Shown: positions 1 to 7,278 of the stretch, piece by piece
How the letters are laid out: each line of letters opens with the position of its first letter
Position numbering within the stretch: position 1 is the first letter of the stretch
Assembly (NCBI GenBank): GCA_900540235.1
Contig: UQEY01000026.1
Location: 1 to 27,058, forward strand
DNA: 27,058 nt
DNA from: an uncultured Eubacteriales bacterium
GTDB taxonomy: Bacteria; Bacillota; Clostridia; Oscillospirales; Acutalibacteraceae
Reading direction: 5' to 3'
Program-made: the position numbers and the translations under genes
Notes under the pieces: model-generated
The model's input: only the letters and a program-made list of their open reading frames with translations
The model's database searches: none
Told to the model about the DNA's origin: nothing

Positions 1-64
1 TTGACTGAGGGAGAGAAAAAATACAATGTGGCGTAGCCGTCAACCTATTATAAATAATAATTTA
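1..64 (+). mobile_element. MITE-like repeat, copy A (right end only, cut by the window edge)
   Basis: The first 64 bases match the right-hand part of the 180-bp repeat seen complete at 11614-11795. They start at TTGACTGAGGGAGAG, pass through a GTGGCGTAGCCGTCAACC segment, and end in the terminal repeat ATAAATAATAATTTA (50-64), which differs from the full copies at two positions. The last three bases (TTA, 62-64) are, on the minus strand, the TAA stop codon of the adjacent GH31 gene. The left half lies outside the window, so completeness cannot be judged. Confidence 0.8.
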
Positions 65-2350
65 TATTACAAGTCGTCTATCATCCCCACTGCAAAGTTT
101 AATAACAGGCGTCAATTTTACATTCGCAAGATTTTCGTATTTAACAACAACTTCTTTTTCATTACATTCCACCGTAAATTTAAGCTTTGTGCAGTTATTG
201 TTTTTGTATTCATAGCTTTCGCCGTCATCTGTAAAAAATGTGTCACAAAATACGCCTGATTTTATAGGATAAACGGTAAATTCAAGCTTTTCTTCTTTCC
301 TAAAACCGTACTCACCCTCATCAAACGGAAGAACGCAACCGCCTTTAACAAAAAACGGTACCGCCTCATCTTCGGGGATATTTACTTCGACTTTTTGACC
401 GCCGTCAAAACACTTGTCGCCGAGATACCAAATTTCGCCCTTTGGAAGATAAACGCTCACCTCGTTTTTTCCCTCGTCAAGCACGCACTTTGCAAGTATA
501 TCCCTACCAAACATAAAGGAAGTAGTATTGATATCAATATTTTCATCGTCAAAATAAACGAACGGCGGAGCTTGAATAGGAAGCTCGTCCTCAACAGCTT
601 CATATGCGCAGTTGTAAAGATAAGGCACAAGCCTTTTGCGTTCGGCTAAAATTTTCTTTGCGCCGTCAATCGCTTCTTCATAGCTCCAAGGCATAGTGGC
701 TGTATTGTCCTTATTCCAAGAATGAATTGTAAACCTCGGTTCAAAAACGCCGTGCTGCATCCAACGAAGCAAAAGTTCCTTGCTCGGCATATCGCCGCTG
801 AAACCGCCAAGGTCGTGGCCGTAAAAATACAAGCCGGAAAGCGAAAGCGTCATACCCACATAGTGGCAAAATCGCAGGTCGTGGAAGGAAGTGAAATTAT
901 CGCCCGACCAAGTTTGAGCAAGGCGCCTGAGTGCACTGCTGCCGCTGCGGGTGGAGAGGAAAGGACGAGAGTTCGGATACTTTTCCCTCTGCGCTTCATA
1001 GGATGAAAGCACCATAAGGTATGTCAAAATCGGTTTGATTTGCTTTGCATTTACCTCTTTTCCAAAGCCGTAAGCTTTTGCGTCAAGTGCCTTTATGTCA
1101 AATTCGTTATTGTCGTTCCAAGTGGCGTCAATGCCGAAGTCGAGAAGTTTTTCCTTAACTTGCGTGTTCCAAAACTCAAAGCCTTTCGGGTTTGTAAAGT
1201 CAATATAACTGCCGACACCGTCCCAAAACTGAGTTACATAAGGTGTGCCGTCGGGGTTCTTTACAAATAAACCTTTTTCCTTAATTTCGTCATACATCGG
1301 GTGCGAAGTTAAAAACGCAGGCTTGATGTTAGGGATAAGATGGATACCCCTGTCCTTAAAATCTTTTATAAACCTTTTAGGGTCGGGAAATTTGTCATAA
1401 TTCCAGTGAAACACACAGCGAAGATTGCCTATCTGCGTGTAACCCGAGGAAAGATAAAAGCCACGGCAAGCCATATCACGGCCGCTGATTTTTTTGAGGA
1501 AGTTGTACATTTGCTCCTCTGCATTGTCAGCGTCGGTATATGCCATTGTGCTTGCGCAGTAGTCAAAACTCCACTTTGGCGGAAAAGCCTGCTTGCCGCA
1601 AAGGGTGTTGTACTGCTTCATAACAGACAGCACATCGCCGAAAAACACATAATAAACAAGATAATCTTCGTCTGTTTTAAAAAACTTAAAATGCTCGTAG
1701 TAGTTGTTTATTTCCCTGCCGAGGTCAACAAACGAATTGTCACTCGTATCATAATAAATACCGTAGGTGCACACATCGTTTTTGCAAATGTAAAACGGAA
1801 TATGCTTGTAAAGCGGGTCGGTATACTCTGCATCAAAGCCCATACTGTCTGCAGTTTCAATTCTGAAAGTTTTGCCTTTTTTGTCCGTTTTGCCCGCCTT
1901 GTCGCCAAGACCTAAAATGTATTCATCATCAAATCGAGAGATATAATGGTATGCTCCGGCGCCGAATTCGCCCTCAATATTGTATGCAAGCGGAGCACGG
2001 TCGCCGAAAATTCGAGCACCGTCCTTTTTGTAAGTCAAAAGGAAATTATTTAAGTCAACTTCAACCTCAATGCTGTTTGAAAGGGTAAATTTTTCGCCGT
2101 TTTGTGTTTTTTCACTTTTTGGGTGATACATTTCAAAGCCGTCTGACGAAAGCTTGTTTCTGCCCGTGTGCGACAAATCACCGTTCGGGTTAATTGTAAA
2201 AGTAGGCAGCATTTCGCAGTCCTTTTTGTATACCGCAACTCTGAGCGCACTGCCGCTGATAAAATCAATTTGAGCAACCGTATCATCGCAAACATATTTT
2301 CTTTTATAATCTGTTTTTTCAATCAAATCAAATTTATGATTAAATCTCAT
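62..2350 (-). CDS. Glycoside hydrolase family 31 (alpha-glucosidase/alpha-xylosidase type)
   Basis: A 762-residue GH31 enzyme, which hydrolyses alpha-linked glycosides with retention. The family order is visible: an N-terminal beta-sandwich (about 1-240), a (beta/alpha)8 barrel and C-terminal beta domains. The nucleophile Asp lies in the WNDNNE motif (about residue 413) and the acid/base Asp in WSGDN (about 484). DLGGFSGD follows in the barrel as usual. No signal peptide or membrane segment is seen, so it is probably cytoplasmic. The start ATG overlaps the esterase stop as TAATG, with GGAGG about 13 bases upstream, so the pair is probably translationally coupled. The stop codon is supplied by the terminal repeat of MITE copy A. 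The substrate cannot be fixed from sequence; alpha-glucosidase, alpha-xylosidase and sulfoquinovosidase all occur in GH31. Confidence 0.93.
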   Translation of the reverse strand: MRFNHKFDLIEKTDYKRKYVCDDTVAQIDFISGSALRVAVYKKDCEMLPTFTINPNGDLSHTGRNKLSSDGFEMYHPKSEKTQNGEKFTLSNSIEVEVDLNNFLLTYKKDGARIFGDRAPLAYNIEGEFGAGAYHYISRFDDEYILGLGDKAGKTDKKGKTFRIETADSMGFDAEYTDPLYKHIPFYICKNDVCTYGIYYDTSDNSFVDLGREINNYYEHFKFFKTDEDYLVYYVFFGDVLSVMKQYNTLCGKQAFPPKWSFDYCASTMAYTDADNAEEQMYNFLKKISGRDMACRGFYLSSGYTQIGNLRCVFHWNYDKFPDPKRFIKDFKDRGIHLIPNIKPAFLTSHPMYDEIKEKGLFVKNPDGTPYVTQFWDGVGSYIDFTNPKGFEFWNTQVKEKLLDFGIDATWNDNNEFDIKALDAKAYGFGKEVNAKQIKPILTYLMVLSSYEAQREKYPNSRPFLSTRSGSSALRRLAQTWSGDNFTSFHDLRFCHYVGMTLSLSGLYFYGHDLGGFSGDMPSKELLLRWMQHGVFEPRFTIHSWNKDNTATMPWSYEEAIDGAKKILAERKRLVPYLYNCAYEAVEDELPIQAPPFVYFDDENIDINTTSFMFGRDILAKCVLDEGKNEVSVYLPKGEIWYLGDKCFDGGQKVEVNIPEDEAVPFFVKGGCVLPFDEGEYGFRKEEKLEFTVYPIKSGVFCDTFFTDDGESYEYKNNNCTKLKFTVECNEKEVVVKYENLANVKLTPVIKLCSGDDRRLVI

Positions 2351-3678
2351 TAAATTTCAAATCCTCCGTGGAAAGTGTTGTTAATCAAAGTGAGCGTTTG
2401 CCAAGATTTTGACCCGGTATTTTCGCAAAATGTCATTATCTTTTTGCCGCCCTTTTCCCATTTAGGGATAGCGTTACAATTAGGGTTGCCGTTTTTTGCG
2501 AAAGAGATAAAAGATTTTGCTATTTGATTTGAAATTTCATAGTCTGTCTTTTCAAACGGGCGATAACTGTTTTTCAGCGTACCAAAAGCATAAAGCAAAT
2601 CGCTCGAATGCCAAGCGCCCTTGCTGTCGCCCGGCAAATCTCTTGCAAAAAGGTAAATATAGCAGTCGCTTTCCTTGTCGGCTGAAAGCCACTTTTGGTC
2701 AATTTTTTTAAGTATGATAGGGAACATATCGTTTTTTGTAAGACCGATAATTTTAGGCATTTTAGGTATTGATTTCATATTAAAAGTATCTTTGGTGAGA
2801 AGCTTGCCGTCATAAACAGGCATTGTGTAGAGCATACTCATAGTCTTGTTTTCCTTACACGCTCTGTCCCACGCACGCCAAAGCACTTCTTTGTCAACTT
2901 TTTTAAGTTCAAAAATATTGCCGCAGTCGGCATATTCAACTATTTCGTCCCAAAATTCTCTTGTTTTTTCAGGCGAAAGCGGTCTTGCAACCTCTCTCTG
3001 TATTCCGCCGCCGCTCATCATAATTGCCCTTTGAAAAAGATTTTTGCTAATAGGAGAGGACATAAGAATATCAACGCTCATAGCCCCTGCGCTTTGACCC
3101 GCAAGGGTAATGTTATCAGGGTTTCCGCCGAAAGACGCAATATTATCTTTAACCCATTTAATCGCCGCCGCTTGGTCAAAAAGACCGAAATTGCCGCAAA
3201 CGCCCTCGTCATTTGTAATGTCGGGATGAGAGCAAAAACCGAATGCATTGAGCCTATAGTTGAACGCAACAAAAATAACTCCGTTTTCAGCAAAATTTGT
3301 ACCGTCAATGTGGTGTTCATTGCTGCTGCCGCCCGTAAAGCTACCGCCGTGAATGTAGATAAAAATAGGGCAGTTTTGGGCGTTTTTAGGCGTATATATA
3401 TTAAGATATTGGCAGTCCTCGCTGTAATCGAACTTCAAGCCCTGCCTAAATTCTTTGTGATAAAAAGCGTTTACCTTTGCGTCGTCAAGGAAGGCTCTGT
3501 GCTGAATTGAGCAAGACTTAAACTCGGTAGCATCATATATGCCGTCAAATTTTGTTACCTGCTTCGGGTATTCCCACCTGCTTGCAACAGCATAGCGAAT
3601 ACCACGAAATTCAAGGGAATTTTCAAGTTCCAAGCCTTTGATTTTTCCGCAATTTGTATTTAATTCAACTGTTTTCAT
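2350..3678 (-). CDS. Type B carboxylesterase (alpha/beta hydrolase)
   Basis: A 442-residue type B carboxylesterase, somewhat shorter than the usual 480-550. It shows the oxyanion-hole HGG (about 110-112), the nucleophile elbow GQSAG (Ser about 196), the probable charge-relay Asp about 317 in LTKNDMF, and the catalytic His about 357 in AWHSSDLLYAFG. It should cleave carboxylic esters; next to a GH31 enzyme, removal of acyl groups from a glycoside is a reasonable inference. I chose the ATG at 3678 because AGGAG sits just upstream and a TTGAAA/TATAAT promoter lies directly ahead. A longer reading frame to 3726 would run through that promoter. No signal peptide is seen. It is first gene of a two-gene operon with GH31, overlapping it by one base. 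Confidence 0.92.
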   Translation of the reverse strand: MKTVELNTNCGKIKGLELENSLEFRGIRYAVASRWEYPKQVTKFDGIYDATEFKSCSIQHRAFLDDAKVNAFYHKEFRQGLKFDYSEDCQYLNIYTPKNAQNCPIFIYIHGGSFTGGSSNEHHIDGTNFAENGVIFVAFNYRLNAFGFCSHPDITNDEGVCGNFGLFDQAAAIKWVKDNIASFGGNPDNITLAGQSAGAMSVDILMSSPISKNLFQRAIMMSGGGIQREVARPLSPEKTREFWDEIVEYADCGNIFELKKVDKEVLWRAWDRACKENKTMSMLYTMPVYDGKLLTKDTFNMKSIPKMPKIIGLTKNDMFPIILKKIDQKWLSADKESDCYIYLFARDLPGDSKGAWHSSDLLYAFGTLKNSYRPFEKTDYEISNQIAKSFISFAKNGNPNCNAIPKWEKGGKKIMTFCENTGSKSWQTLTLINNTFHGGFEI

Positions 3679-3697
3679 AAAATCACTCCTATTATCC

Positions 3698-3726
3698 ATT
3701 ATAATAGAAAGTCGCCTATTTTTCAA
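3698..3726 (-). promoter_or_regulatory. Promoter of the esterase-GH31 operon
   Basis: Read on the minus strand, TTGAAA (3721-3726) and TATAAT (3698-3703) are separated by 17 bases. The expected transcript start is near 3691, leaving a leader of only about 13 bases that contains the AGGAG ribosome binding site. This supports the esterase start at 3678 and separates this operon from the PHP operon upstream. Confidence 0.8.
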
Positions 3727-3740
3727 TTAGCTTGATATAT

Positions 3741-3784
3741 AAAAAAATTGTTCCCGTTTGTGCAAATAGCACAAGCAGGAACAA
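3741..3784 (-). terminator. Rho-independent terminator of the PHP operon
   Basis: A long hairpin pairs TTGTTCC (3748-3754) with GGAACAA (3778-3784), and inside it TTGTGC (3758-3763) with GCACAA (3769-3774). On the minus strand it is followed by a run of seven T (3741-3747). It lies 17 bases after the PHP gene stop. Confidence 0.88.
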
Positions 3785-3800
3785 TAATTTTCGGTTTAAA

Positions 3801-4748
3801 TCATTCGCAATATATCGGTGAAGTAATGGCAAGTGCCTTTTTTTCGCCGTCTACGCTGCCCCAAAGTTCGCACCTATACCAGTGCTTAGGTTCAAGGCGA
3901 AGCCTTGTATGCCTTTCGTCATATCTTGTTTGCAAAACGACTTTGCCGCCGTTTGTTACTATTCTTATTTCTTTATAAACAACAGATTCGTCGCCTGCAT
4001 CCTTGCTTCTTGAATGAAGGTCGGTAAAGAAACTGAAAGTGTAATTGCCCCTTTTAACCGTGTCGCCTATAGCACTTGTAACACCGTGGCGATGAACACG
4101 GAAAATAAATTTTGCGCCGTGAGAAATTACTGTTTTGCCCATTCTTATTGCCCTGAGTGCAGAGCTTGCGCTTACATCGTCAACATCAAGGTATGTACAG
4201 CCGTAGTGGCCGTGGTCTTCCTCTCTGTGCCAATCTCTGCCGTAGGTTGCGGCAATTTTGTAGCCTTTGTCAAGGAGAGAAGTCCAAAATTCGAGTGCCT
4301 TATCGTTTTCCTTTTTCACAGAATAAAGGTTTTGATGCCAAACCTCGATATAGTCAACATTTCTAAAATCACGAACATTAAACTCCCATCTGCCGCCGGT
4401 GCAAAGAGGTGAACCGAGCTGGAAAGGATGGGCAATGCCTACAAGCCCGCCTGCTGCCTTAACTTGCTTGATTTTTTCGTCAATATTATCGGGCACTGCG
4501 TCACGCCAATCAACAAACTCGTTAGCGCCGAGCACGAGCATATGACCGAAATAAGTTGTCCACTCAATACCCCTGACAGTCGGAATAACGCTGTCGTCAA
4601 GATCATCCCAACCTGAAAAAGTATTGTGGTCGGTTAATGCCATAATTGCAAGGTGGTCCTGCACTGCGGCATTTTGAAGTTCTTTAACTGTAAAATCGCC
4701 GTCACTGTGAACAGTGTGGCAATGAAGTTCGCACGGTAAATAGCTCAT
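3801..4748 (-). CDS. PHP-domain metallohydrolase (CehA/McbA-like)
   Basis: A 315-residue PHP-superfamily phosphoesterase-like metallohydrolase. Metal-binding motifs appear in the expected order: HCHTVHSDG (His9, His11, Asp16), TDHN (about 39-42), the RGIEW Glu (about 62), an IAHPF His (about 106), and GRDWH in the second half. The layout resembles the CehA/McbA subgroup, which has been linked to ester or phosphoester hydrolysis; the actual substrate is unknown. No signal peptide is seen. Its start ATG shares one base with the stop of the upstream 145-residue gene (TAATG), and GGAGGGAG lies just ahead, so the two are almost certainly made together. A strong terminator follows. Confidence 0.85.
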   Translation of the reverse strand: MSYLPCELHCHTVHSDGDFTVKELQNAAVQDHLAIMALTDHNTFSGWDDLDDSVIPTVRGIEWTTYFGHMLVLGANEFVDWRDAVPDNIDEKIKQVKAAGGLVGIAHPFQLGSPLCTGGRWEFNVRDFRNVDYIEVWHQNLYSVKKENDKALEFWTSLLDKGYKIAATYGRDWHREEDHGHYGCTYLDVDDVSASSALRAIRMGKTVISHGAKFIFRVHRHGVTSAIGDTVKRGNYTFSFFTDLHSRSKDAGDESVVYKEIRIVTNGGKVVLQTRYDERHTRLRLEPKHWYRCELWGSVDGEKKALAITSPIYCE

Positions 4749-5185
4749 TATTCTTCTCCCTCCACAATAATTTTATAATCTATATCACAACTGACAGAAT
4801 GAACATTAAGCATAATATCCCACTCGCCCTGCTCAATCTCCGTCTTAATAAAACCGACAGAAGAATTATCGGCGCTTATAATATGCTCCTGCTTGTTTGA
4901 CTGCCTGTGAGCCGCACCTATATACCTGCCGTTTGCGTCAAGCGAAAGGGTGACAAGATTTTTAATCGGCAAATAATCAGCAGGTCTGCCCTCGCAAACC
5001 TCGTCATACTTTTCAAGGCAAGCCTTAACTTCTTCTATCGCTTTTTCCCTGTTTTCCAAAGTTTTAGGCGAATACTCAAAACTGATTTTAAGTGCCTTTA
5101 AGCCGTTTGGAACATCAAAACGGTGAATTAGATTTGTTTTATTGTTATGTAAGGTGATTTTACCTTTTGCATTAAGTAATATCAT
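4748..5185 (-). CDS. Conserved-looking 145-residue protein coupled to the PHP hydrolase
   Basis: I do not recognise a named family. The protein alternates short beta-type stretches (RFDVPNGLKALKISFEYSP near the N terminus, GEWDIMLNVHSVSCDIDYKIIVEG at the C terminus) with one charged helix (about 43-62). This suggests a small beta-sandwich. CehA/McbA-type PHP proteins often carry an N-terminal beta domain ahead of the HCH motif, and the PHP protein here starts directly at its HCH motif. My inference is that this gene encodes that domain as a separate subunit. The ATG at 5185 is preceded by AAGAAGGG. The stop overlaps the PHP start by one base. Confidence 0.75.
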   Translation of the reverse strand: MILLNAKGKITLHNNKTNLIHRFDVPNGLKALKISFEYSPKTLENREKAIEEVKACLEKYDEVCEGRPADYLPIKNLVTLSLDANGRYIGAAHRQSNKQEHIISADNSSVGFIKTEIEQGEWDIMLNVHSVSCDIDYKIIVEGEE

Positions 5186-5198
5186 AATTGGCCCTTCT

Positions 5199-5261
5199 TT
5201 AATTTATTATTTTTGATAAGAGTAAAAGCAAGTGATATAAAAAACACTGTAATTTTTTCAT
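5199..5261 (-). CDS. Possible 20-residue leader peptide or small hydrophobic protein
   Basis: Between the promoter at 5292-5320 and the 145-residue gene, the minus strand holds ATG (5261), 20 codons and TAA (5199-5201). AAGGGG sits five bases ahead of the ATG. The peptide is a Lys-rich start followed by a Leu-rich hydrophobic stretch (LLLLLS). It ends 13 bases before the next start codon. It is too short to be sure it is translated, and AT-rich DNA readily gives such frames by chance. Confidence 0.3.
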   Translation of the reverse strand: MKKLQCFLYHLLLLLSKIIN

Positions 5262-5291
5262 ATTTTCCCCTTATTATATATTATAAATCTA

Positions 5292-5320
5292 ATTATAAAG
5301 TATATCGGCAATATTTTCAA
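5292..5320 (-). promoter_or_regulatory. Promoter of the PHP operon
   Basis: On the minus strand TTGAAA (5315-5320) and TATAAT (5292-5297) are 17 bases apart. The predicted start near 5285 leaves a leader of about 100 bases before the 145-residue gene. It stands back to back with the plus-strand promoter at 5331-5359, with only ten bases between the two -35 boxes. Confidence 0.75.
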
Positions 5321-5330
5321 TATATTTACA

Positions 5331-5359
5331 TTGATATTAATAGCCAAAAATGTTATATT
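5331..5359 (+). promoter_or_regulatory. Promoter of the PI-PLC/GH43 pair
   Basis: TTGATA (5331-5336) and TATATT (5354-5359) are 17 bases apart. The predicted start lies only about ten bases before the ATG at 5376, so the leader would be very short and hold little beyond a weak GGTGAT ribosome site. Confidence 0.55.
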
Positions 5360-5375
5360 ATTTTTGGTGATATTT

Positions 5376-6257
5376 ATGCAAACAAAAAATTGGATGAAAG
5401 ACATAAACGATGAAAACGAAGTGCTTAAACTTAATCTTATCGGCACTCACGACTGCGTTACTCAGTATATTCAGTTTTCGCACATTTCAAAGTGCCAAGA
5501 CAGGAACATTTACGAGCAACTGATTCTTGGCGTTCGTGCGCTCGACATTAGGGTTGAATCAAGGGGCGACAGGCTCAAAATGGTTCACGGTGTTGCGAAA
5601 GCGTTTAACAAAAGAAGTCATTTTTCCGCCCAGATGGATATGGAAGATGTGTTAAATCACTGCTACCGTTTCCTTGACGAAAACAAGAGCGAAACCATTG
5701 TTTTTCAGTTTAAAAACGACAGCAGGAAAGAAATGGAAAAGTGCTTTGACCTGATGCTGAATAACTATATTAAAAAGAACCCTGAAAAATGGTTTTTGGA
5801 AAACAGAAGTCCTAAGCTCGGCGAAGTAAGGGGTAAAATCGTTTTTATTCGCCGCTGTGCTATGGACACCGCAAAGGGATATAATATTAATGAAACGGGA
5901 ATTGATTTTTCAAATTGGGTTGAGCAGGACACTGCCGTGCCCGAACCTTTAACGCTCAACACCTCTGGCGAATATGAAATTAAATTCATCATTCAGGACA
6001 GGTTTAAATATAAACCCGAGCCGAGGTGGTACGAGTGCATCAAGCCGTTTCTTGACAGTATGGGCAAATTTGACGGCAAGTACATAATCAACTACCTTTC
6101 AACCGCAGGCGGACTCAAAGGGCCGAAAAACAATGCAAAATTCATCAACCCTAAATTTATGGAATACGAGCTTAAAAAAGGTTACTATTACGGCACGATT
6201 TATACCGATTTTCCAACCAAAGAGCTTAGCGAAAAAATAATCAAAACTAATTTTTAG
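5376..6257 (+). CDS. PI-PLC-like phosphodiesterase (X domain)
   Basis: A 293-residue protein with the bacterial phosphatidylinositol-specific phospholipase C X-domain pattern. LIGTHDC contains the first catalytic His (about 25), LGVRALDIRV is the conserved strand with its Arg/Asp, and MVHGVA contains the second catalytic His (about 71). Such enzymes cleave phosphodiesters of inositol lipids or related molecules. Known bacterial members are usually exported, but this one has no signal peptide from the chosen start. I chose the ATG at 5376, which has GGTGAT upstream. An earlier TTG at 5331 would add a hydrophobic stretch but overlaps the promoter and has no ribosome site. It is followed after 13 bases by GH43. 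Substrate unknown. Confidence 0.85.
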   Translation: MQTKNWMKDINDENEVLKLNLIGTHDCVTQYIQFSHISKCQDRNIYEQLILGVRALDIRVESRGDRLKMVHGVAKAFNKRSHFSAQMDMEDVLNHCYRFLDENKSETIVFQFKNDSRKEMEKCFDLMLNNYIKKNPEKWFLENRSPKLGEVRGKIVFIRRCAMDTAKGYNINETGIDFSNWVEQDTAVPEPLTLNTSGEYEIKFIIQDRFKYKPEPRWYECIKPFLDSMGKFDGKYIINYLSTAGGLKGPKNNAKFINPKFMEYELKKGYYYGTIYTDFPTKELSEKIIKTNF

Positions 6258-6270
6258 GAGTAATAAGACT

Positions 6271-7125
6271 ATGAAATTAGAAGAAATAAATATCCGTGAC
6301 CCGTTCGTTTTGGCGGCAGACGATACATATTATCTTTACGGCACAAGAGCGAAAAACTTTGGCTGCAATGTGGGCGGTTTTGATGTTTACACTTCAAAAG
6401 ACCTTGTTAATTGGAGCGAGGCTCAGGAATGTTTCAACAGCGTTAAATACGGCTTAAACAAAGAAGTTAACTGGGCGCCCGAGGTGCACAGATATAAGAA
6501 TGAATACTATATGCTTGCCACTTTCACTCAGGAAAACGGACTTAGGGGCTCATACATTTTAAAATCTTCTTCCCCGCTCGGTCCGTTTGAACCGTACAGC
6601 GACGGAGCGCTCACACCCGAGGAATGGGAATGTCTTGACGCAACGCTTTACATTTCAAAAATCGGCGAGCCGTACCTCATTTTTTGCCACGAGCACACGC
6701 AAATTATTGACGGAACCGTTTGTTTTATCAAGCTTAACAAGGAACTCAATGCCGCTATCAGCCTGCCGACAAAACTTTTTGCCGGTTCGACTCCGCCGTG
6801 GGCAGACAAAAAGCCGGATGGCGAGCACTACATTACCGACGGTCCGTTTGCTTACAAAACAAGTAAGGGCAAGCTGCTGCTTATTTGGTCAACCTTTGTT
6901 AACCACAAGTATTGCCAGTGCGTTGCCCGTTCAAGCGACAACGAGCTTAACGGCGTGTTTGAGCATTTGCCGCTTCTTATTGATAATGACGGCGGTCACG
7001 GTATGATTTTCAAAGCAAACGACAAGCTTTATTTAAGCTACCACACGCCGAACACCAACGGTAAAGAACACCCTAAGTTTATCGAAATCAAAGACACCGG
7101 TGACAGCATTGAGATAGTTAAATAA
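6271..7125 (+). CDS. Glycoside hydrolase family 43-type protein
   Basis: A 284-residue five-bladed beta-propeller of GH43 type (inverting arabinofuranosidases/xylosidases). The catalytic base is in IRDPFV (Asp10), and the pKa-modulating Asp is in ECLDATLY (Asp123). At the place where most members have the general-acid Glu in an EGP motif, this protein reads ITDGPF (Asp190). A nearby Glu in FCHEHTQ (Glu141) could replace it. The start has AGGAG nine bases ahead. No signal peptide or carbohydrate-binding module is present, so it is probably intracellular and acts on short imported oligosaccharides. It follows the PI-PLC gene by 13 bases, so they are co-transcribed. The exact linkage is unknown. 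Confidence 0.87.
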   Translation: MKLEEINIRDPFVLAADDTYYLYGTRAKNFGCNVGGFDVYTSKDLVNWSEAQECFNSVKYGLNKEVNWAPEVHRYKNEYYMLATFTQENGLRGSYILKSSSPLGPFEPYSDGALTPEEWECLDATLYISKIGEPYLIFCHEHTQIIDGTVCFIKLNKELNAAISLPTKLFAGSTPPWADKKPDGEHYITDGPFAYKTSKGKLLLIWSTFVNHKYCQCVARSSDNELNGVFEHLPLLIDNDGGHGMIFKANDKLYLSYHTPNTNGKEHPKFIEIKDTGDSIEIVK

Positions 7126-7139
7126 AGGTATAAAAGTTC

Positions 7140-7211
7140 GGGAGGATGGTATCCTCCCCTACGACATATGTAAATCAGAAATACTATCGTAGGGACTGAC
7201 ATTGTCAGTCC
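7140..7211. repeat. Paired variable-arm hairpin repeat (locus 1)
   Basis: Two hairpins face outward around an inverted six-base motif. The left hairpin is GGGAGGAT-GGT-ATCCTCCC (7140-7158), followed by CTACGA (7159-7164). After a spacer come TCGTAG (7187-7192) and GGACTGAC-ATT-GTCAGTCC (7193-7211). CCCTACGA and TCGTAGGG can also pair with each other, so a central stem competes with the outer two. Confidence 0.85.
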
Positions 7212-7233
7212 GTCAACCAATTACAGACAGCAA

Positions 7234-7263
7234 AAAAGGTACTGCAAAAGCGCAGTACCTTTT
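7234..7263. terminator. Bidirectional terminator between GH43 and leuB
   Basis: AAAAGGTACTGC (7234-7245) pairs with GCAGTACCTTTT (7252-7263), loop of six. The flanking A and T tracts make it usable from both sides, serving GH43 on the plus strand and leuB on the minus strand. Confidence 0.9.
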
Positions 7264-7278
7264 GTTATTTATATTAAA

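Noticed and set aside
1340..1915. 191-codon open frame on the plus strand opposite the GH31 gene
   Set aside because: It is antisense to a full-length, motif-complete GH31 gene, has low-complexity hydrophobic content and no ribosome site. It is a shadow of the real gene.
2350..3726. Longer esterase start at 3726
   Set aside because: The extra 16 codons would overlap the TTGAAA/TATAAT promoter and precede the transcript start; the ATG at 3678 has AGGAG.
7140..7211. Repeat hairpins as a CRISPR array
   Set aside because: The units are not evenly spaced, have no unique spacers of constant length, are scattered over 20 kb and differ in arm sequence; no cas gene is present.
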